Counted from the stretch's first letter, positions 33,972-43,118 are shown. The stretch is DNA of 64,000 nt from Caproiciproducens galactitolivorans (GCF_026672255.1 NZ_JAPOHA010000001.1:280893-344892); one strand, 5' to 3'. Notes: a model not told the origin generated them from the sequence alone. Translations and numbers: made by a program.

Positions 33972-35082
33972 AATTCTGAAAAAGCCCATTACCTCCACGC
34001 TGCTGGCCATTCTTTGCGGCTTTCTGGTCGCCGCAATCGTTCTGCTGCTGGCGGGTTACAGCCCGGCAAGCTCTTTTGCGGCTTTGTTTAAGGGCATTTT
34101 TGCGAAACCAAAGTATATTTCGAATGTCATTATCAAGGCAACTCCGATTATATTGACCGGATTAAGCGTGGCGTTTGCGTTTAAAACCGGCCTGTTCAAT
34201 ATCGGCGCGGAGGGTCAGTACATAATCGGAACGGTCGCCGCGGTATGCATTGGCGTTAAATTGAATTTGCCCCCAGCGCTGGAAATTCCGATTGTTGTAC
34301 TGTCCGGCGTTCTTGCCGGTGCGATTTACGGCGGAATCGTCGGATTGCTGAAAGCCCGGTTCGGCATTCATGAAGTTATTACCAGTATCATGCTGAACTG
34401 GATTGCGTTCTATCTGTCCAACTATATCGTTACACTGGACGCATACCACGAACCGAACTCAACAAGTTCCCTTCCGGTTAACGAATCGAGCTTTACGATG
34501 CTTCTGCCCAAATGGAAGTCCTCCGAAGCGGGCATGGCTGCGCTCAAGCCGAATAAATGGCTTTATGAAGTCATGCTGAAGACCGATGTGAACTTCGGAA
34601 TTCTGATTGCCATTCTTATGGCGGTGATTATCTGGATTCTTCTTTACCGCTCCACAAAAGGCTATGAGCTGCGTGCAGTCGGCTTCAACAGCGACGCGGC
34701 TGAATTTGCCGGAATCAATGTCAGCCGCAATATTATCCGCGCGATGGTCATTTCCGGAGCACTTGCCGGTCTTGCCGGATCGCTTGCCATAACCGGAAAC
34801 GCGCCGCACCGCATTGCGCAGATGGCCGCTTTCGAAAACAATGGCTTTAACGGTTTGTCGGTTGCGCTCATCGCCGGTTCTTCGCCGATCGGCTGCATTT
34901 TTGCCGGGCTCCTGTTCGGCGGCCTGCTTTACGGCGGGCAGAGCGTTCAACAGGAAGTCGGAGCACCGACGGAAATCATCAACATTATGATCGGTACGAT
35001 TGTCTTTTTTGTAGCGCTTACGAAGGTTGTGCCTGTGCTGGCCGATAAGCTTGAGAAGAGGAGTGCTCACCATGCTAAGTAA
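33955..35082 (+). CDS. nucleoside ABC transporter, permease 1
   Basis: The 375-residue protein has about ten hydrophobic segments and the FNIGAEGQYIIG element of the RbsC/YufP-type permeases. It pairs with the second permease to form the channel. It overlaps the ATPase gene by 17 bases and the next permease by 11 bases. Confidence 0.9.
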   Translation: MKTLVKILKKPITSTLLAILCGFLVAAIVLLLAGYSPASSFAALFKGIFAKPKYISNVIIKATPIILTGLSVAFAFKTGLFNIGAEGQYIIGTVAAVCIGVKLNLPPALEIPIVVLSGVLAGAIYGGIVGLLKARFGIHEVITSIMLNWIAFYLSNYIVTLDAYHEPNSTSSLPVNESSFTMLLPKWKSSEAGMAALKPNKWLYEVMLKTDVNFGILIAILMAVIIWILLYRSTKGYELRAVGFNSDAAEFAGINVSRNIIRAMVISGALAGLAGSLAITGNAPHRIAQMAAFENNGFNGLSVALIAGSSPIGCIFAGLLFGGLLYGGQSVQQEVGAPTEIINIMIGTIVFFVALTKVVPVLADKLEKRSAHHAK

Positions 35083-35992
35083 AATTCTGCTGTTAATCGG
35101 TATTACGATGATGTATTCCACCCCGCTGGTGTTCGGCGCGCTCGGCGGCGTAATCTCCGAACGTTCCGGCGTGGTGAACATCGGGATTGAGGGCATGATG
35201 ACGGTTGGCGCTTTTGCGGCGGCCGCGGTCAGCTATTTTACCGGCAACCCCTGGCTGGGCCTGCTTGCGGCGGGAGCGGCCGGCGGAGCGATCGCCCTTT
35301 TGCACGCGATTGCATCGGTAACCTTTAAAGCGGATCAGACCATCTCCGGTATCGCCATTAATTTTATCGGGCCCGGTCTGGCGCTGTTTTTCTGCCGCCT
35401 TCTGTTCGACAACGCGACCATGACGCTGCCCGCCCATACGCTGCCGAAAATTTTCGGTGAAGATTTCTTTCAGGGCAGTCCGGCAGGCAATTTGAACGTG
35501 GATGTCACCGTTGTGCTTGCGCTTGCCGCCGCAGTGATTCTATGGTACTTCCTGTATAAGACGAAATGGGGCCTTCGCGTACGTTCCGTCGGCGAGCATC
35601 CTGCCGCCGCCGATACGCTGGGAATCAACGTCAGCCGTACCCGCTACCTCTGCGTGCTCGTGTCGGGTGTTTTAGCGGGATTCGGCGGGGCTTCCATGAC
35701 CCTCGCAATTATTTCGCAGTTTACGCCGACGGCAATCAGCGGACAGGGATTCATTGCGCTTGCCGCCGTTATCTTCGGGAAATGGACGCCGTTCGGCGCC
35801 TATGGCGCGTGCATGCTCTTCGGTTTTGCCCAGGCTTTGACAATCGTTCTGGGCGGCGGCGATTTTGCCGTCCCGTCGCAAATCCTTGCAATGCTTCCGT
35901 ACATCCTGACAATTATCGTACTGATTCTTTTTGTAGGACGCTCGGTAGCGCCGAAAGCGGACGGCTTGCCGTATGAAAAGGGCGAAAGATAA
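35072..35992 (+). CDS. nucleoside ABC transporter, permease 2
   Basis: The 306-residue permease has YufQ-like features (SERSGVVNIGIEGMM) and eight or nine hydrophobic segments. ATG 35072 follows GAGGAG and begins at the conserved MLSKILL; a longer upstream frame has no ribosome site. It completes the lipoprotein-ATPase-permease-permease importer. Confidence 0.9.
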   Translation: MLSKILLLIGITMMYSTPLVFGALGGVISERSGVVNIGIEGMMTVGAFAAAAVSYFTGNPWLGLLAAGAAGGAIALLHAIASVTFKADQTISGIAINFIGPGLALFFCRLLFDNATMTLPAHTLPKIFGEDFFQGSPAGNLNVDVTVVLALAAAVILWYFLYKTKWGLRVRSVGEHPAAADTLGINVSRTRYLCVLVSGVLAGFGGASMTLAIISQFTPTAISGQGFIALAAVIFGKWTPFGAYGACMLFGFAQALTIVLGGGDFAVPSQILAMLPYILTIIVLILFVGRSVAPKADGLPYEKGER

Positions 35993-36022
35993 ACAGTGAT
36001 TATTGAATAAGGGAGCAAAAAA

Positions 36023-36688
36023 ATGGATCAGAAAGAAATACTTGAAAAAGTTGACCATACCCTGCTGACGCAGACGGCAACATGGGCGGAAATCAAGCAA
36101 ATCTGCGACGACGCCGTTCAGTACGGCACCGCCTCCGTCTGCATTCCCGCTTCCTATGTGAAACGGACGAAGGAATATGTCGGAGATAAAATGGCGGTAT
36201 GCACTGTTATTGGCTTTCCGAACGGATACGCTACCACAGCCGTAAAGGTATTTGAGGCGAAAGACGCCATTCAGAACGGAGCCGATGAAATTGATATGGT
36301 TATTAACCTCGGCTATGTAAAAGACGGCCTTTACGACCTTCAGCTTGAAGAAATCAAACAGGTAAAAGCCGCCTGCGGCAGCCGTATTCTGAAAGTAATC
36401 ATCGAAACCTGCCTGCTGACGGAGGAAGAGAAGATCAAGATGTGCGAGGTTGTAACGAAATCAGGAGCTGATTTTATCAAGACCTCCACGGGGTTTTCCA
36501 CGGCGGGCGCGACGTTTGAAGATGTCGCTTTATTTAAAAAGCATGTCGGGCCGAATGTAAAGATCAAGGCGGCCGGCGGTATTCAAACCATGGACGATGC
36601 GGAAAAATTCGTTTCCCTCGGCGCTTCCCGCCTGGGAACAAGCAGAATTATCAAGCTCATTAAGAAGGAAGAGGCGCACGGATATTAA
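36023..36688 (+). CDS. deoC: deoxyribose-phosphate aldolase
   Basis: The 221-residue protein has the DeoC class I aldolase pattern: VDHTLL near the start, [12 protein letters not shown], the strand KVIIETCLL, and FIKTSTGFS with the Schiff-base lysine (about residue 153), plus KAAGGI. It splits deoxyribose-5-phosphate to glyceraldehyde-3-phosphate and acetaldehyde, the last step of deoxynucleoside breakdown begun by the other genes of this operon. Confidence 0.95.
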   Translation: MDQKEILEKVDHTLLTQTATWAEIKQICDDAVQYGTASVCIPASYVKRTKEYVGDKMAVCTVIGFPNGYATTAVKVFEAKDAIQNGADEIDMVINLGYVKDGLYDLQLEEIKQVKAACGSRILKVIIETCLLTEEEKIKMCEVVTKSGADFIKTSTGFSTAGATFEDVALFKKHVGPNVKIKAAGGIQTMDDAEKFVSLGASRLGTSRIIKLIKKEEAHGY

Positions 36689-36692
36689 CAAA

Positions 36693-36714
36693 AAGGAGCG
36701 GTTCGCCGCTCCTT
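36693..36714 (+). repeat. hairpin between deoC and cdd
   Basis: A 9-bp perfect stem (36693-36701 with 36706-36714) closes a TTCG tetraloop and has a poor T-tract after it. It may lower read-through or stabilise the upstream mRNA. Confidence 0.5.
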
Positions 36715-36741
36715 AAAACTTCTTTGAAACAAGGTGTTAAC

Positions 36742-37164
36742 ATGGAAAACTATCAGGAATTGGTTTCTGCGGCTGTTTCCGCCCGGGAAATGGCGTATAC
36801 GCCTTATTCGCATTTTAAAGTGGGAGCCGCTCTGCTTTCTAAAAGCGGGAAACTCTATAAGGGCTGCAATATTGAAAACGCGGCTTATACCCCGACAAAC
36901 TGCGCGGAACGAACGGCTTTTTTCAAAGCGGTCAGCGAAGGGGAGCTTGCGTTTGAGTGCATCGCCATTGTAGGAGGAAGGGGAGACACACTGGAGGAAC
37001 TTTGCCCGCCCTGCGGCGTTTGCAGGCAGGTAATGATGGAATTTTGTGATCCCGACCGGTTCAAAATTATTTTAGGCACACCGGAAAAATGGAATGTCTA
37101 TACCCTGCGCGAACTGCTGCCGTTCGGATTCGGCAGAATCAATTTGGAGAAAGATCATGATTAA
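36742..37164 (+). CDS. cdd: cytidine deaminase
   Basis: The 140-residue protein has the tetrameric deaminase layout: GCNIENAAY, the NCAERTA zinc site where Cys and Glu replace HAE, and PPCGVCRQ with the other two zinc cysteines. It converts (deoxy)cytidine to (deoxy)uridine for the pyrimidine phosphorylase downstream. ATG 36742 follows AAGGTG; an in-frame TTG at 36724 is less likely. It overlaps the HAD gene by 8 bases. Confidence 0.94.
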   Translation: MENYQELVSAAVSAREMAYTPYSHFKVGAALLSKSGKLYKGCNIENAAYTPTNCAERTAFFKAVSEGELAFECIAIVGGRGDTLEELCPPCGVCRQVMMEFCDPDRFKIILGTPEKWNVYTLRELLPFGFGRINLEKDHD

Positions 37165-37771
37165 GAATATTGTTTTTGACATGGGGCAGGTGTTTGTGGA
37201 TTTTGACCCCGATTTCTTTATCGAGCACTATATTACCGATCCGCAGGATGCCTGCCTTCTGCGGAACGAACTGTTCTGCGGAAGCGAGTGGGTGGAAATG
37301 GACCGCGGCACTATGAACGAGGAAGACCTGGTTGAGCCTGTTTGTGCCCGTCTGCCGGAACGCCTTCACTTTGCGGTGAAGGAACTTCTTCTGCATTGGC
37401 AGGATTATATGAAGGTTCTTCATAATCTCGACCCGCTGGCGGCGGAATTGAAAGAGAACGGCTATTCCCTTTACCTGCTGTCCAACGCGTCTGTCAGTAT
37501 TCATAACTTTACCCATAAAATTACGGCGCTGCAATACTTTAACGACACGTTTTTTTCCGCGGATGTAAAGTACATAAAGCCCGACCAGACCATTTACCGG
37601 CTGTTCTTTGAAAAATTCTCCCTGAACCCGGAGGAATGTTTTTTTATTGACGACCGCGCGGATAATATAGAAGCGGGCCGCAAACTGGGCATGGAAGGCT
37701 TTGTCTATGGGGGCGAGGCGCAGCCTTTGCGCGAAGCGCTGCGCGGGGCCGGCGTTTCCCTGAAACTATAA
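37157..37771 (+). CDS. HAD-family phosphatase (YihX/epoxide-hydrolase-N-like subfamily IA)
   Basis: The 204-residue protein starts with the HAD nucleophile motif FDMGQVFVDFD (Asp8), has the YLLSNASV motif II, the KPDQTIY lysine segment and FIDDRADNIEAG motif III. Such enzymes hydrolyse sugar phosphates or nucleotides such as FMN; the operon suggests a (deoxy)ribose phosphate or nucleotide, but this is inference. It overlaps cdd by 8 bases and has a GGAGAAAG site inside that gene. Confidence 0.82.
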   Translation: MIKNIVFDMGQVFVDFDPDFFIEHYITDPQDACLLRNELFCGSEWVEMDRGTMNEEDLVEPVCARLPERLHFAVKELLLHWQDYMKVLHNLDPLAAELKENGYSLYLLSNASVSIHNFTHKITALQYFNDTFFSADVKYIKPDQTIYRLFFEKFSLNPEECFFIDDRADNIEAGRKLGMEGFVYGGEAQPLREALRGAGVSLKL

Positions 37772-37793
37772 AATTACACATGAGGTGATTGAA

Positions 37794-39116
37794 ATGAGAA
37801 TGTACGATATTATTGCAAAGAAAAGGGATGGGGGAGAACTTTCCGACGAGGAAATCCAATTCTTCATCAGCGGATATGTAAAGGGCGAAATTCCGGATTA
37901 TCAGGTTTCCTCCCTTCTCATGGCTATTTATTTTCATGGAATGACCGACAGGGAAACGGCATCCCTTACCATGTGTATGGCAAATTCCGGTGAAACGGTT
38001 GATTTGTCTTCCATTGACGGCGTCAAGGTGGACAAACACAGCACCGGCGGTGTGGGTGATAAAACGACATTGATTATTTCGCCGATCGTCGCTTCCCTCG
38101 GTGTACGCGTTGCCAAAATGAGCGGGCGCGGTCTGGGGCATACCGGCGGAACGGTCGATAAAATGGAATCGATTCCCGGGATGCAGACTTCCATCGACCG
38201 GGAAAAATTCTTCGATATTGTCCGCAAGGTCGGCGTCAGTGTCATCGGGCAGTCCGGCAATCTGGTTCCCGCGGATAAAAAGCTGTACGCGCTGCGCGAT
38301 GTAACCGCAACGATTGAAAGCATTCCGCTGATTGCTTCCAGCATTATGAGCAAAAAAATCGCCGCGGGTTCCGACTGCATCCTGCTGGATGTCAAAACCG
38401 GAAGCGGCGCGTTTATGAAAACGGTGGACGACTCCATTAAACTTGCGCAGGCCATGGTTGCCATCGGCGAGCATGTCGGGCGCAAAACCATCGCCCTGAT
38501 TACCGATATGGACCGTCCGCTCGGCAATGCAATCGGCAATTCGCTGGAAATTATGGAAGTGTGCGATACCCTGAAAGGGCACGGGCCGGAGGATCTTACG
38601 GAAATCTGCATTGAGCTTGCCGCCAATATGCTGTATCTGGCGGGGAAAGGCGAGCTTGCGGAATGCAGGAAGCTGGCGAAGCGGCAGATCGACAACGGCG
38701 AGGCGTTTGCGAAGCTGAAAGAAATGGTTGCGGCACAGGGCGGCGACACCAGTGTTCTGGACGACAGCGCAAATTTCCCGCAGGCCAAGGTCGCGCACGA
38801 GGTTTTGGCACAGGGCGAAGGTTACCTGTATGCAATGAATACGGAGCAATGCGGCATTTCTTCCGTCGAACTGGGCGCAGGCCGTGAAAAGAAAGAGGAT
38901 TCCATCGATTACAGCGCGGGCATCATACTCCGCAAAAAGATCGGGGATTATGTAAAGAAAGGCGACGTAATCGCTGTGTTCTATACTTCCGAGGAAGGAA
39001 AATGCAAAGAAGCGGAAAAGCTCTTTGAAAGCGCGGTTTCCATCCGTCCGGAAGCACCGAAAGCTGCTCCGGTTATTCACGCAAGGGTAACCGTAGACGG
39101 AGTGGAAAAATTATAA
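37794..39116 (+). CDS. pdp: pyrimidine-nucleoside phosphorylase
   Basis: The 440-residue protein has the two-domain thymidine/pyrimidine phosphorylase pattern: MYDIIAKKRDGGELS, the phosphate-binding KHSTGGVGDKT (about residue 80), SGRGLGHTGGT and the KTGSGAFMK loop. It cleaves uridine, thymidine or deoxyuridine to the base and pentose-1-phosphate. Pdp and DeoA cannot be separated with certainty by eye; Pdp is usual in Firmicutes. ATG 37794 follows GAGGTGA. A terminator ends the operon. Confidence 0.9.
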   Translation: MRMYDIIAKKRDGGELSDEEIQFFISGYVKGEIPDYQVSSLLMAIYFHGMTDRETASLTMCMANSGETVDLSSIDGVKVDKHSTGGVGDKTTLIISPIVASLGVRVAKMSGRGLGHTGGTVDKMESIPGMQTSIDREKFFDIVRKVGVSVIGQSGNLVPADKKLYALRDVTATIESIPLIASSIMSKKIAAGSDCILLDVKTGSGAFMKTVDDSIKLAQAMVAIGEHVGRKTIALITDMDRPLGNAIGNSLEIMEVCDTLKGHGPEDLTEICIELAANMLYLAGKGELAECRKLAKRQIDNGEAFAKLKEMVAAQGGDTSVLDDSANFPQAKVAHEVLAQGEGYLYAMNTEQCGISSVELGAGREKKEDSIDYSAGIILRKKIGDYVKKGDVIAVFYTSEEGKCKEAEKLFESAVSIRPEAPKAAPVIHARVTVDGVEKL

Positions 39117-39151
39117 ATAAAAGGCCGCCAACTGGCGGCCTTCATTTTTTA
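39115..39151. terminator. bidirectional terminator between pdp and the ABC exporter
   Basis: A 9-bp perfect GC-rich stem (39121-39129 with 39134-39142) with an AACT loop has A-rich sequence before and CATTTTTT after it, and it separates two converging genes. Confidence 0.85.
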
Positions 39152-39154
39152 GGT

Positions 39155-40903
39155 TTACTGCATGATGGTATCCAGTCCCTCGAACTGCATATTGTAGTAT
39201 TTTGCGTAGATTCCGTTTTTCTCGATTAATTCCTGATGACTGCCTTGCTCCTCAATGCCTTCGTCGCCGATGACGATGATTTCATCCGCGTTGCGAATCG
39301 TGCTCAGCCGGTGGGCGATCACCACGGTTGTACGGTTCTTGGAAAGCGTCTCGAGCGATTTCTGAATATGGCGCTCACTTTCGTTGTCAAGCGCGCTGGT
39401 TGCTTCATCCAGAATTAAGATCCGCGGATTCTTCAAAAAGACCCGGGCAATGGCAATCCGCTGCTTCTGCCCGCCGGAAAGGCGCGTTCCGCGTTCGCCG
39501 ACGTATGTATCGTAGCCTTCATCAAGGCCGACGATAAAATCATGAATATTGGCGTTTTTCGCGGCTTCTATAATTTCTTTATCCGTTGCGTCGGGCTTGC
39601 CGTAGGCGATATTTTCTTTAATACTGCCTGCAAACATATAAACGTCCTGCTGTACGATGCCGATTGCCTTGCGCAGGGTCTTCAGCGTAACATCCCGGAC
39701 GTCGTGGCCGTCGATCGTTACACTGCCGCCGGTAACATCGTAAAAGCGGGGCAGCAGAGAGCAAAGCGTCGTTTTTCCGCCGCCGGACGGGCCGACAAGC
39801 GCGATGGTTTTGCCCGCGTCGATTTGAATGTTGATGTTTTCCAGCACGTTGTTGGCCGTGTCGTAGCTGAAGGAAACGTTTTTATATTCGATGTTGCCCT
39901 TCACGTCTTTCAGATCAACGGCTCCGGGCTTGTCGACAATTTCCGGTTTGGTTTCCACGACCTCGATAAAGCGCCGGAAACCGGAGTATCCCTTTTGAAA
40001 CAGCTCGGTAAATTCAATCAGGATGTCGATCGGATTGATGATGATATTGATGTACAAAGCATAGACTGCCAAATCGGTGAGCTGGAGCGTTCCCTGCGCA
40101 ATAAAAAGCCCGCCGCTCACCAGTACAGTCAGGAACAGAAGGCCTTCGAAAAACGAAGTCCCCGCGCGGAAACTTCCCATAATGCGGTAACTGCTCTCTT
40201 TGGAATCCAGAAATTTCAGGTTGCTGTCGCTGAACTTTTCATGTTCCAGCGCTTCGTTTCCAAAGCTTTTTACCACGCGGATACCCGCCAGACTGTCCTG
40301 CACGCGGGAGTTTACGCCCGCGATTTTCTTGCGGTTATCCATGAAGATCGCGCGCATCTTCTTGTTTTTTTCAATGCTGAACGCAATCATAATCAGGGTG
40401 ACCGCCAGCAGGATCAGTGTCATGGGTACGTTGATCAGCATCATCAGCACGAAGCTGCCGACGATTTTTAGAAGGGAAATCAACACGTTTTCCGGGCCGT
40501 GGTGGGCCAGCTCGCTGATGTCGAATAAATCGGAAACGAGCTTGCTCATCATTTCCCCGGTGTTGTTTTTGTCGTAGTAGGAGAAAGAAAGCCTCTGCAA
40601 ATGGTCGAATAAGTCCTGCCGCATGTCGCTTTCCATTCGCGCGCCCATTACGTGTCCCCAGCTTGTGATAAAGTACTGGCAGCCGTAACGCACAAGTTCC
40701 ATCACCAGAAGCGCCGCCGCAATCCACGGAAGGCTCTTCATAATGATTTGTGCCCCCTGTGCGAACAGGCCTTTTGTCAGCCAGTTCAAAATTTGGGGAA
40801 AGGCGACGTCAATCGCCGATACGATCAGCGCGCAGAACATATCGAAATAAAACAGAGCGCGATACGGTTCATAATATTTAATAAATTTTCTAAAAATGGA
40901 CAT
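39155..40903 (-). CDS. ABC transporter exporter, fused membrane and ATPase domains
   Basis: The 582-residue half-transporter has six membrane segments (residues ~15-310) and a C-terminal ATPase with GPSGGGKTT, the Q loop QQDVYMF, signature LSGGQKQR, Walker B ILILDEATSALD and an H-loop IAHRLST. It belongs to the MsbA/lipid-and-drug exporter class and would act as a homodimer. No substrate is indicated and no second half-transporter is next to it. The cyclophilin gene lies 15 bases upstream on the same strand, so the two may be co-transcribed. Confidence 0.88.
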   Translation of the reverse strand: MSIFRKFIKYYEPYRALFYFDMFCALIVSAIDVAFPQILNWLTKGLFAQGAQIIMKSLPWIAAALLVMELVRYGCQYFITSWGHVMGARMESDMRQDLFDHLQRLSFSYYDKNNTGEMMSKLVSDLFDISELAHHGPENVLISLLKIVGSFVLMMLINVPMTLILLAVTLIMIAFSIEKNKKMRAIFMDNRKKIAGVNSRVQDSLAGIRVVKSFGNEALEHEKFSDSNLKFLDSKESSYRIMGSFRAGTSFFEGLLFLTVLVSGGLFIAQGTLQLTDLAVYALYINIIINPIDILIEFTELFQKGYSGFRRFIEVVETKPEIVDKPGAVDLKDVKGNIEYKNVSFSYDTANNVLENINIQIDAGKTIALVGPSGGGKTTLCSLLPRFYDVTGGSVTIDGHDVRDVTLKTLRKAIGIVQQDVYMFAGSIKENIAYGKPDATDKEIIEAAKNANIHDFIVGLDEGYDTYVGERGTRLSGGQKQRIAIARVFLKNPRILILDEATSALDNESERHIQKSLETLSKNRTTVVIAHRLSTIRNADEIIVIGDEGIEEQGSHQELIEKNGIYAKYYNMQFEGLDTIMQ

Positions 40904-40918
40904 TCATTACTCCTGTAA

Positions 40919-41434
40919 TTATCGTTTGACCGGTTCTTTAAAATCCTCCCCAAAAGTGTCGACGGTGACGTTTTTCATAAACTCGTCTGTTTTGGGTCTG
41001 TCTCTGCGGTCGCGGCGAACGGATACAATGCGGTCCGCTTCCTCGATTCCCTCAATAACCTTGCCGAATGCGGCATACTGGCCGTCGAGGTGCGACGCGT
41101 CCGCTACCATGATGAAAAATTGAGAACCGGCGCTGTTCGGATCCATGGAGCGTGCCATGGACAGCACTCCGCGGGTATGCTTCAAATCATTTTTTACGCC
41201 GTTGTCACTGAATTCTCCCTGAATGCTGTAACCGGGGCCGCCCATACCGGTTCCTTCCGGATCGCCGCCCTGAATCATAAAACCGGGGATTACGCGGTGG
41301 AAAATGGTTCCGTTATAGAATCCCTTTTGCACAAGGGAGATAAAGTTGTTTACCGTATTTGGCGCGATATTTGGATACAACTCTATTTTTATGGTACCTT
41401 CGTTGGTCGTAATGGTAACAATCGGATTTTTCAT
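40919..41434 (-). CDS. cyclophilin-type peptidyl-prolyl cis-trans isomerase
   Basis: The 171-residue protein is a single cyclophilin domain with FHRVIPGFMIQGGDP (catalytic Arg and Phe), GVLSMARS, GSQFFI and a shortened loop typical of bacterial cytoplasmic forms. No signal peptide is present. ATG 41434 follows GGAGGA. It catalyses proline isomerisation during protein folding. Confidence 0.92.
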   Translation of the reverse strand: MKNPIVTITTNEGTIKIELYPNIAPNTVNNFISLVQKGFYNGTIFHRVIPGFMIQGGDPEGTGMGGPGYSIQGEFSDNGVKNDLKHTRGVLSMARSMDPNSAGSQFFIMVADASHLDGQYAAFGKVIEGIEEADRIVSVRRDRRDRPKTDEFMKNVTVDTFGEDFKEPVKR

Positions 41435-41469
41435 TTTTATTCCTCCAAACTTTGTCAATTGATCTTCTT

Positions 41470-41498
41470 ATTATAACGGGAAATGAAGTTTCGTTCAA
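41470..41498 (-). promoter_or_regulatory. promoter of the cyclophilin/ABC exporter unit
   Basis: On the minus strand TTGAAC (41498-41493) and TATAAT (41475-41470) are separated by 17 bases, 36 bases from the cyclophilin start. Confidence 0.8.
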
Positions 41499-41624
41499 GG
41501 GATAAATTTTTGCTTGGGAATCATTTATTAATAATTTGTTAATAAAAAAATACTATAATTTTGGAAACAAAGTTATGCAGTATCACGGCAAATGGATGGT
41601 CTGACCGGAGGAGGTGATTAAAAA

Positions 41625-42185
41625 ATGTTACAGGCAATTACCACAGATTACGAAATGTCGGTTCGTACGGCTCCCCTTTCCGCGGAGAATGTGCAGAAAA
41701 CCCCGGAAACGGAAATTCTGAAAAAAGCGCAGGGAAGCCAAAATGGCAGGAAAGATTCTGTGGAAATAAGCGAGCAGGCGCGGGCCGCGATGCAGCAAGC
41801 CGATACCGTAGCTTCAACCGGAGATAAAGCGGCCGCCGCGTATTCGAAGCGGGAAGAACCGCAGGCAGTTTCCGACGGGGAAAAGCAACTGACGCTGAAG
41901 AAACAGCAGACGGAGGAAAAGCCCCGGTCTGGTCATTACGCAAACCTTTCCGCGTATTCGGAAGCGGAGCTGGACAAACTTGTTTCAGACGGAATTATTA
42001 CCAAATTCCAGGAGCAGACGGAGATTGCGAAGAGGGCTGCAAAGAAGCAGGAAAAAGAAGACAGCGAAACAAAGAAAACACAGAAAGCCGGTTCATATCA
42101 ACAGGCAATTGATTCATACAAGGCCCGGCAGAAAAAAGAGATTTCCTATGCTGCTATCGGTAAATATTTCAATCGTGTTGCGTAA
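41625..42185 (+). CDS. unknown hydrophilic, helical protein with an FlgM-like N-terminal motif
   Basis: The 186-residue protein is strongly charged, with many Lys, Glu and Gln and no hydrophobic stretch. Residues ~44-55 read DSVEISEQARAA, like the DxVxIS-xAxxL motif at the start of FlgM and several uncharacterised clostridial proteins, but the FlgM sigma-binding C terminus is not evident. A central Gln/Lys-rich region (residues ~80-140) may be coiled coil. A full GGAGGTGATT ribosome site precedes the ATG, and a terminator follows. No flagellar genes are in the window. Function unknown. Confidence 0.65.
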   Translation: MLQAITTDYEMSVRTAPLSAENVQKTPETEILKKAQGSQNGRKDSVEISEQARAAMQQADTVASTGDKAAAAYSKREEPQAVSDGEKQLTLKKQQTEEKPRSGHYANLSAYSEAELDKLVSDGIITKFQEQTEIAKRAAKKQEKEDSETKKTQKAGSYQQAIDSYKARQKKEISYAAIGKYFNRVA

Positions 42186-42194
42186 ACTTAAGAG

Positions 42195-42231
42195 GCAGGA
42201 GATACTTTATTCAGCATCTCCTGCTTTTTTT
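42195..42231 (+). terminator. terminator after the unknown helical protein gene
   Basis: A 9-bp perfect stem (42195-42203 with 42216-42224) is followed by seven T. Confidence 0.88.
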
Positions 42232-42307
42232 AAAAAATGATTTCAATCTTAAAAAAATAGAAATTCTACGAAATAGAAGGAACGGTTTCGTAATTTCCCC
42301 GCGGTTA

Positions 42308-42316
42308 TGGTATAAT
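42308..42316 (+). promoter_or_regulatory. extended -10 promoter of the exonuclease III gene
   Basis: TGGTATAAT at 42308-42316 is a perfect extended -10 element, 26 bases before the GTG start; the -35 region is weak. Confidence 0.6.
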
Positions 42317-42341
42317 TAAAAAAAACAAGGGGGATAAAAGG

Positions 42342-43094
42342 GTGAGATTTTTTTCATGGAATGTAAACGGGCTTCGCGCCTGCCTGAATAAAGGATTTTT
42401 GGACTTTTTCTGTGCGGCGGATGCGGATGCCGTATGCTTGCAGGAAACAAAAATGCAGCCGGGCCAGGTGGAAATCGAGCTTCCGGGGTACCGGCAGTAC
42501 TGGAATTCTGCGGAAAAGAAAGGATATTCCGGCACGGCGATTTTTACCCGTCTGGAACCGATTTCCGTTTCCTACGACATTCAGGCGGAAGAGCATGTCG
42601 GGGAAGGCCGCTCGATCACATTGGAGTTTGAAGATTATTATCTTGTAACGGTATATACCCCCAATGCGCAGCGGGGGCTGGTACGGATTGATTACCGGAT
42701 GAGCTGGGAAGACGCGTTCCGTTCCTATCTACAGCAGCTCAATGCAAAAAAGCCGGTTATTGTGTGCGGCGATATGAATGTGGCGCACAATGAAATAGAC
42801 CTGAAAAATCCAAAAAGCAATGCGGGAAATGCCGGGTTTTCCGACCAGGAGCGCGGGAAGATGACCGAGCTTCTGGCTTGTGGGTTTACGGACAGCTTCC
42901 GCTGTCTGCATCCGGACGAGAAAGACGCCTACACATGGTGGTCCTATATGTTCAAGGCGCGCGAAAAAAATATCGGATGGCGCATTGATTATTTTCTGGT
43001 ATCCGACAGCATCCGGGACAGAATTGCAGAAAGCAATATTCATCCGGAAGTCATGGGAAGCGACCACTGTCCAATTGAACTGGTATTGTCCTAA
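42342..43094 (+). CDS. exoA: exodeoxyribonuclease III / AP endonuclease
   Basis: The 250-residue protein has the ExoIII (ExoA/XthA) motifs: SWNVNGLRA, LQETKM with the metal-binding Glu, VYTPNAQ, CGDMNVAHNEIDL and the closing GSDHCPI. It repairs abasic sites and trims 3' ends. The start is GTG 42342, preceded by AGGGGG; no ATG fits the conserved N terminus. The next gene is 24 bases downstream on the same strand. Confidence 0.93.
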   Translation: MRFFSWNVNGLRACLNKGFLDFFCAADADAVCLQETKMQPGQVEIELPGYRQYWNSAEKKGYSGTAIFTRLEPISVSYDIQAEEHVGEGRSITLEFEDYYLVTVYTPNAQRGLVRIDYRMSWEDAFRSYLQQLNAKKPVIVCGDMNVAHNEIDLKNPKSNAGNAGFSDQERGKMTELLACGFTDSFRCLHPDEKDAYTWWSYMFKAREKNIGWRIDYFLVSDSIRDRIAESNIHPEVMGSDHCPIELVLS

Positions 43095-43118
43095 AAATTT
43101 TATGGGGGAATGACGACG

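Noticed and set aside
37644..39080. A 478-codon open frame antisense to the pyrimidine phosphorylase
   Set aside because: Same reasons: opposite a well-supported gene, no motif, no start signal.
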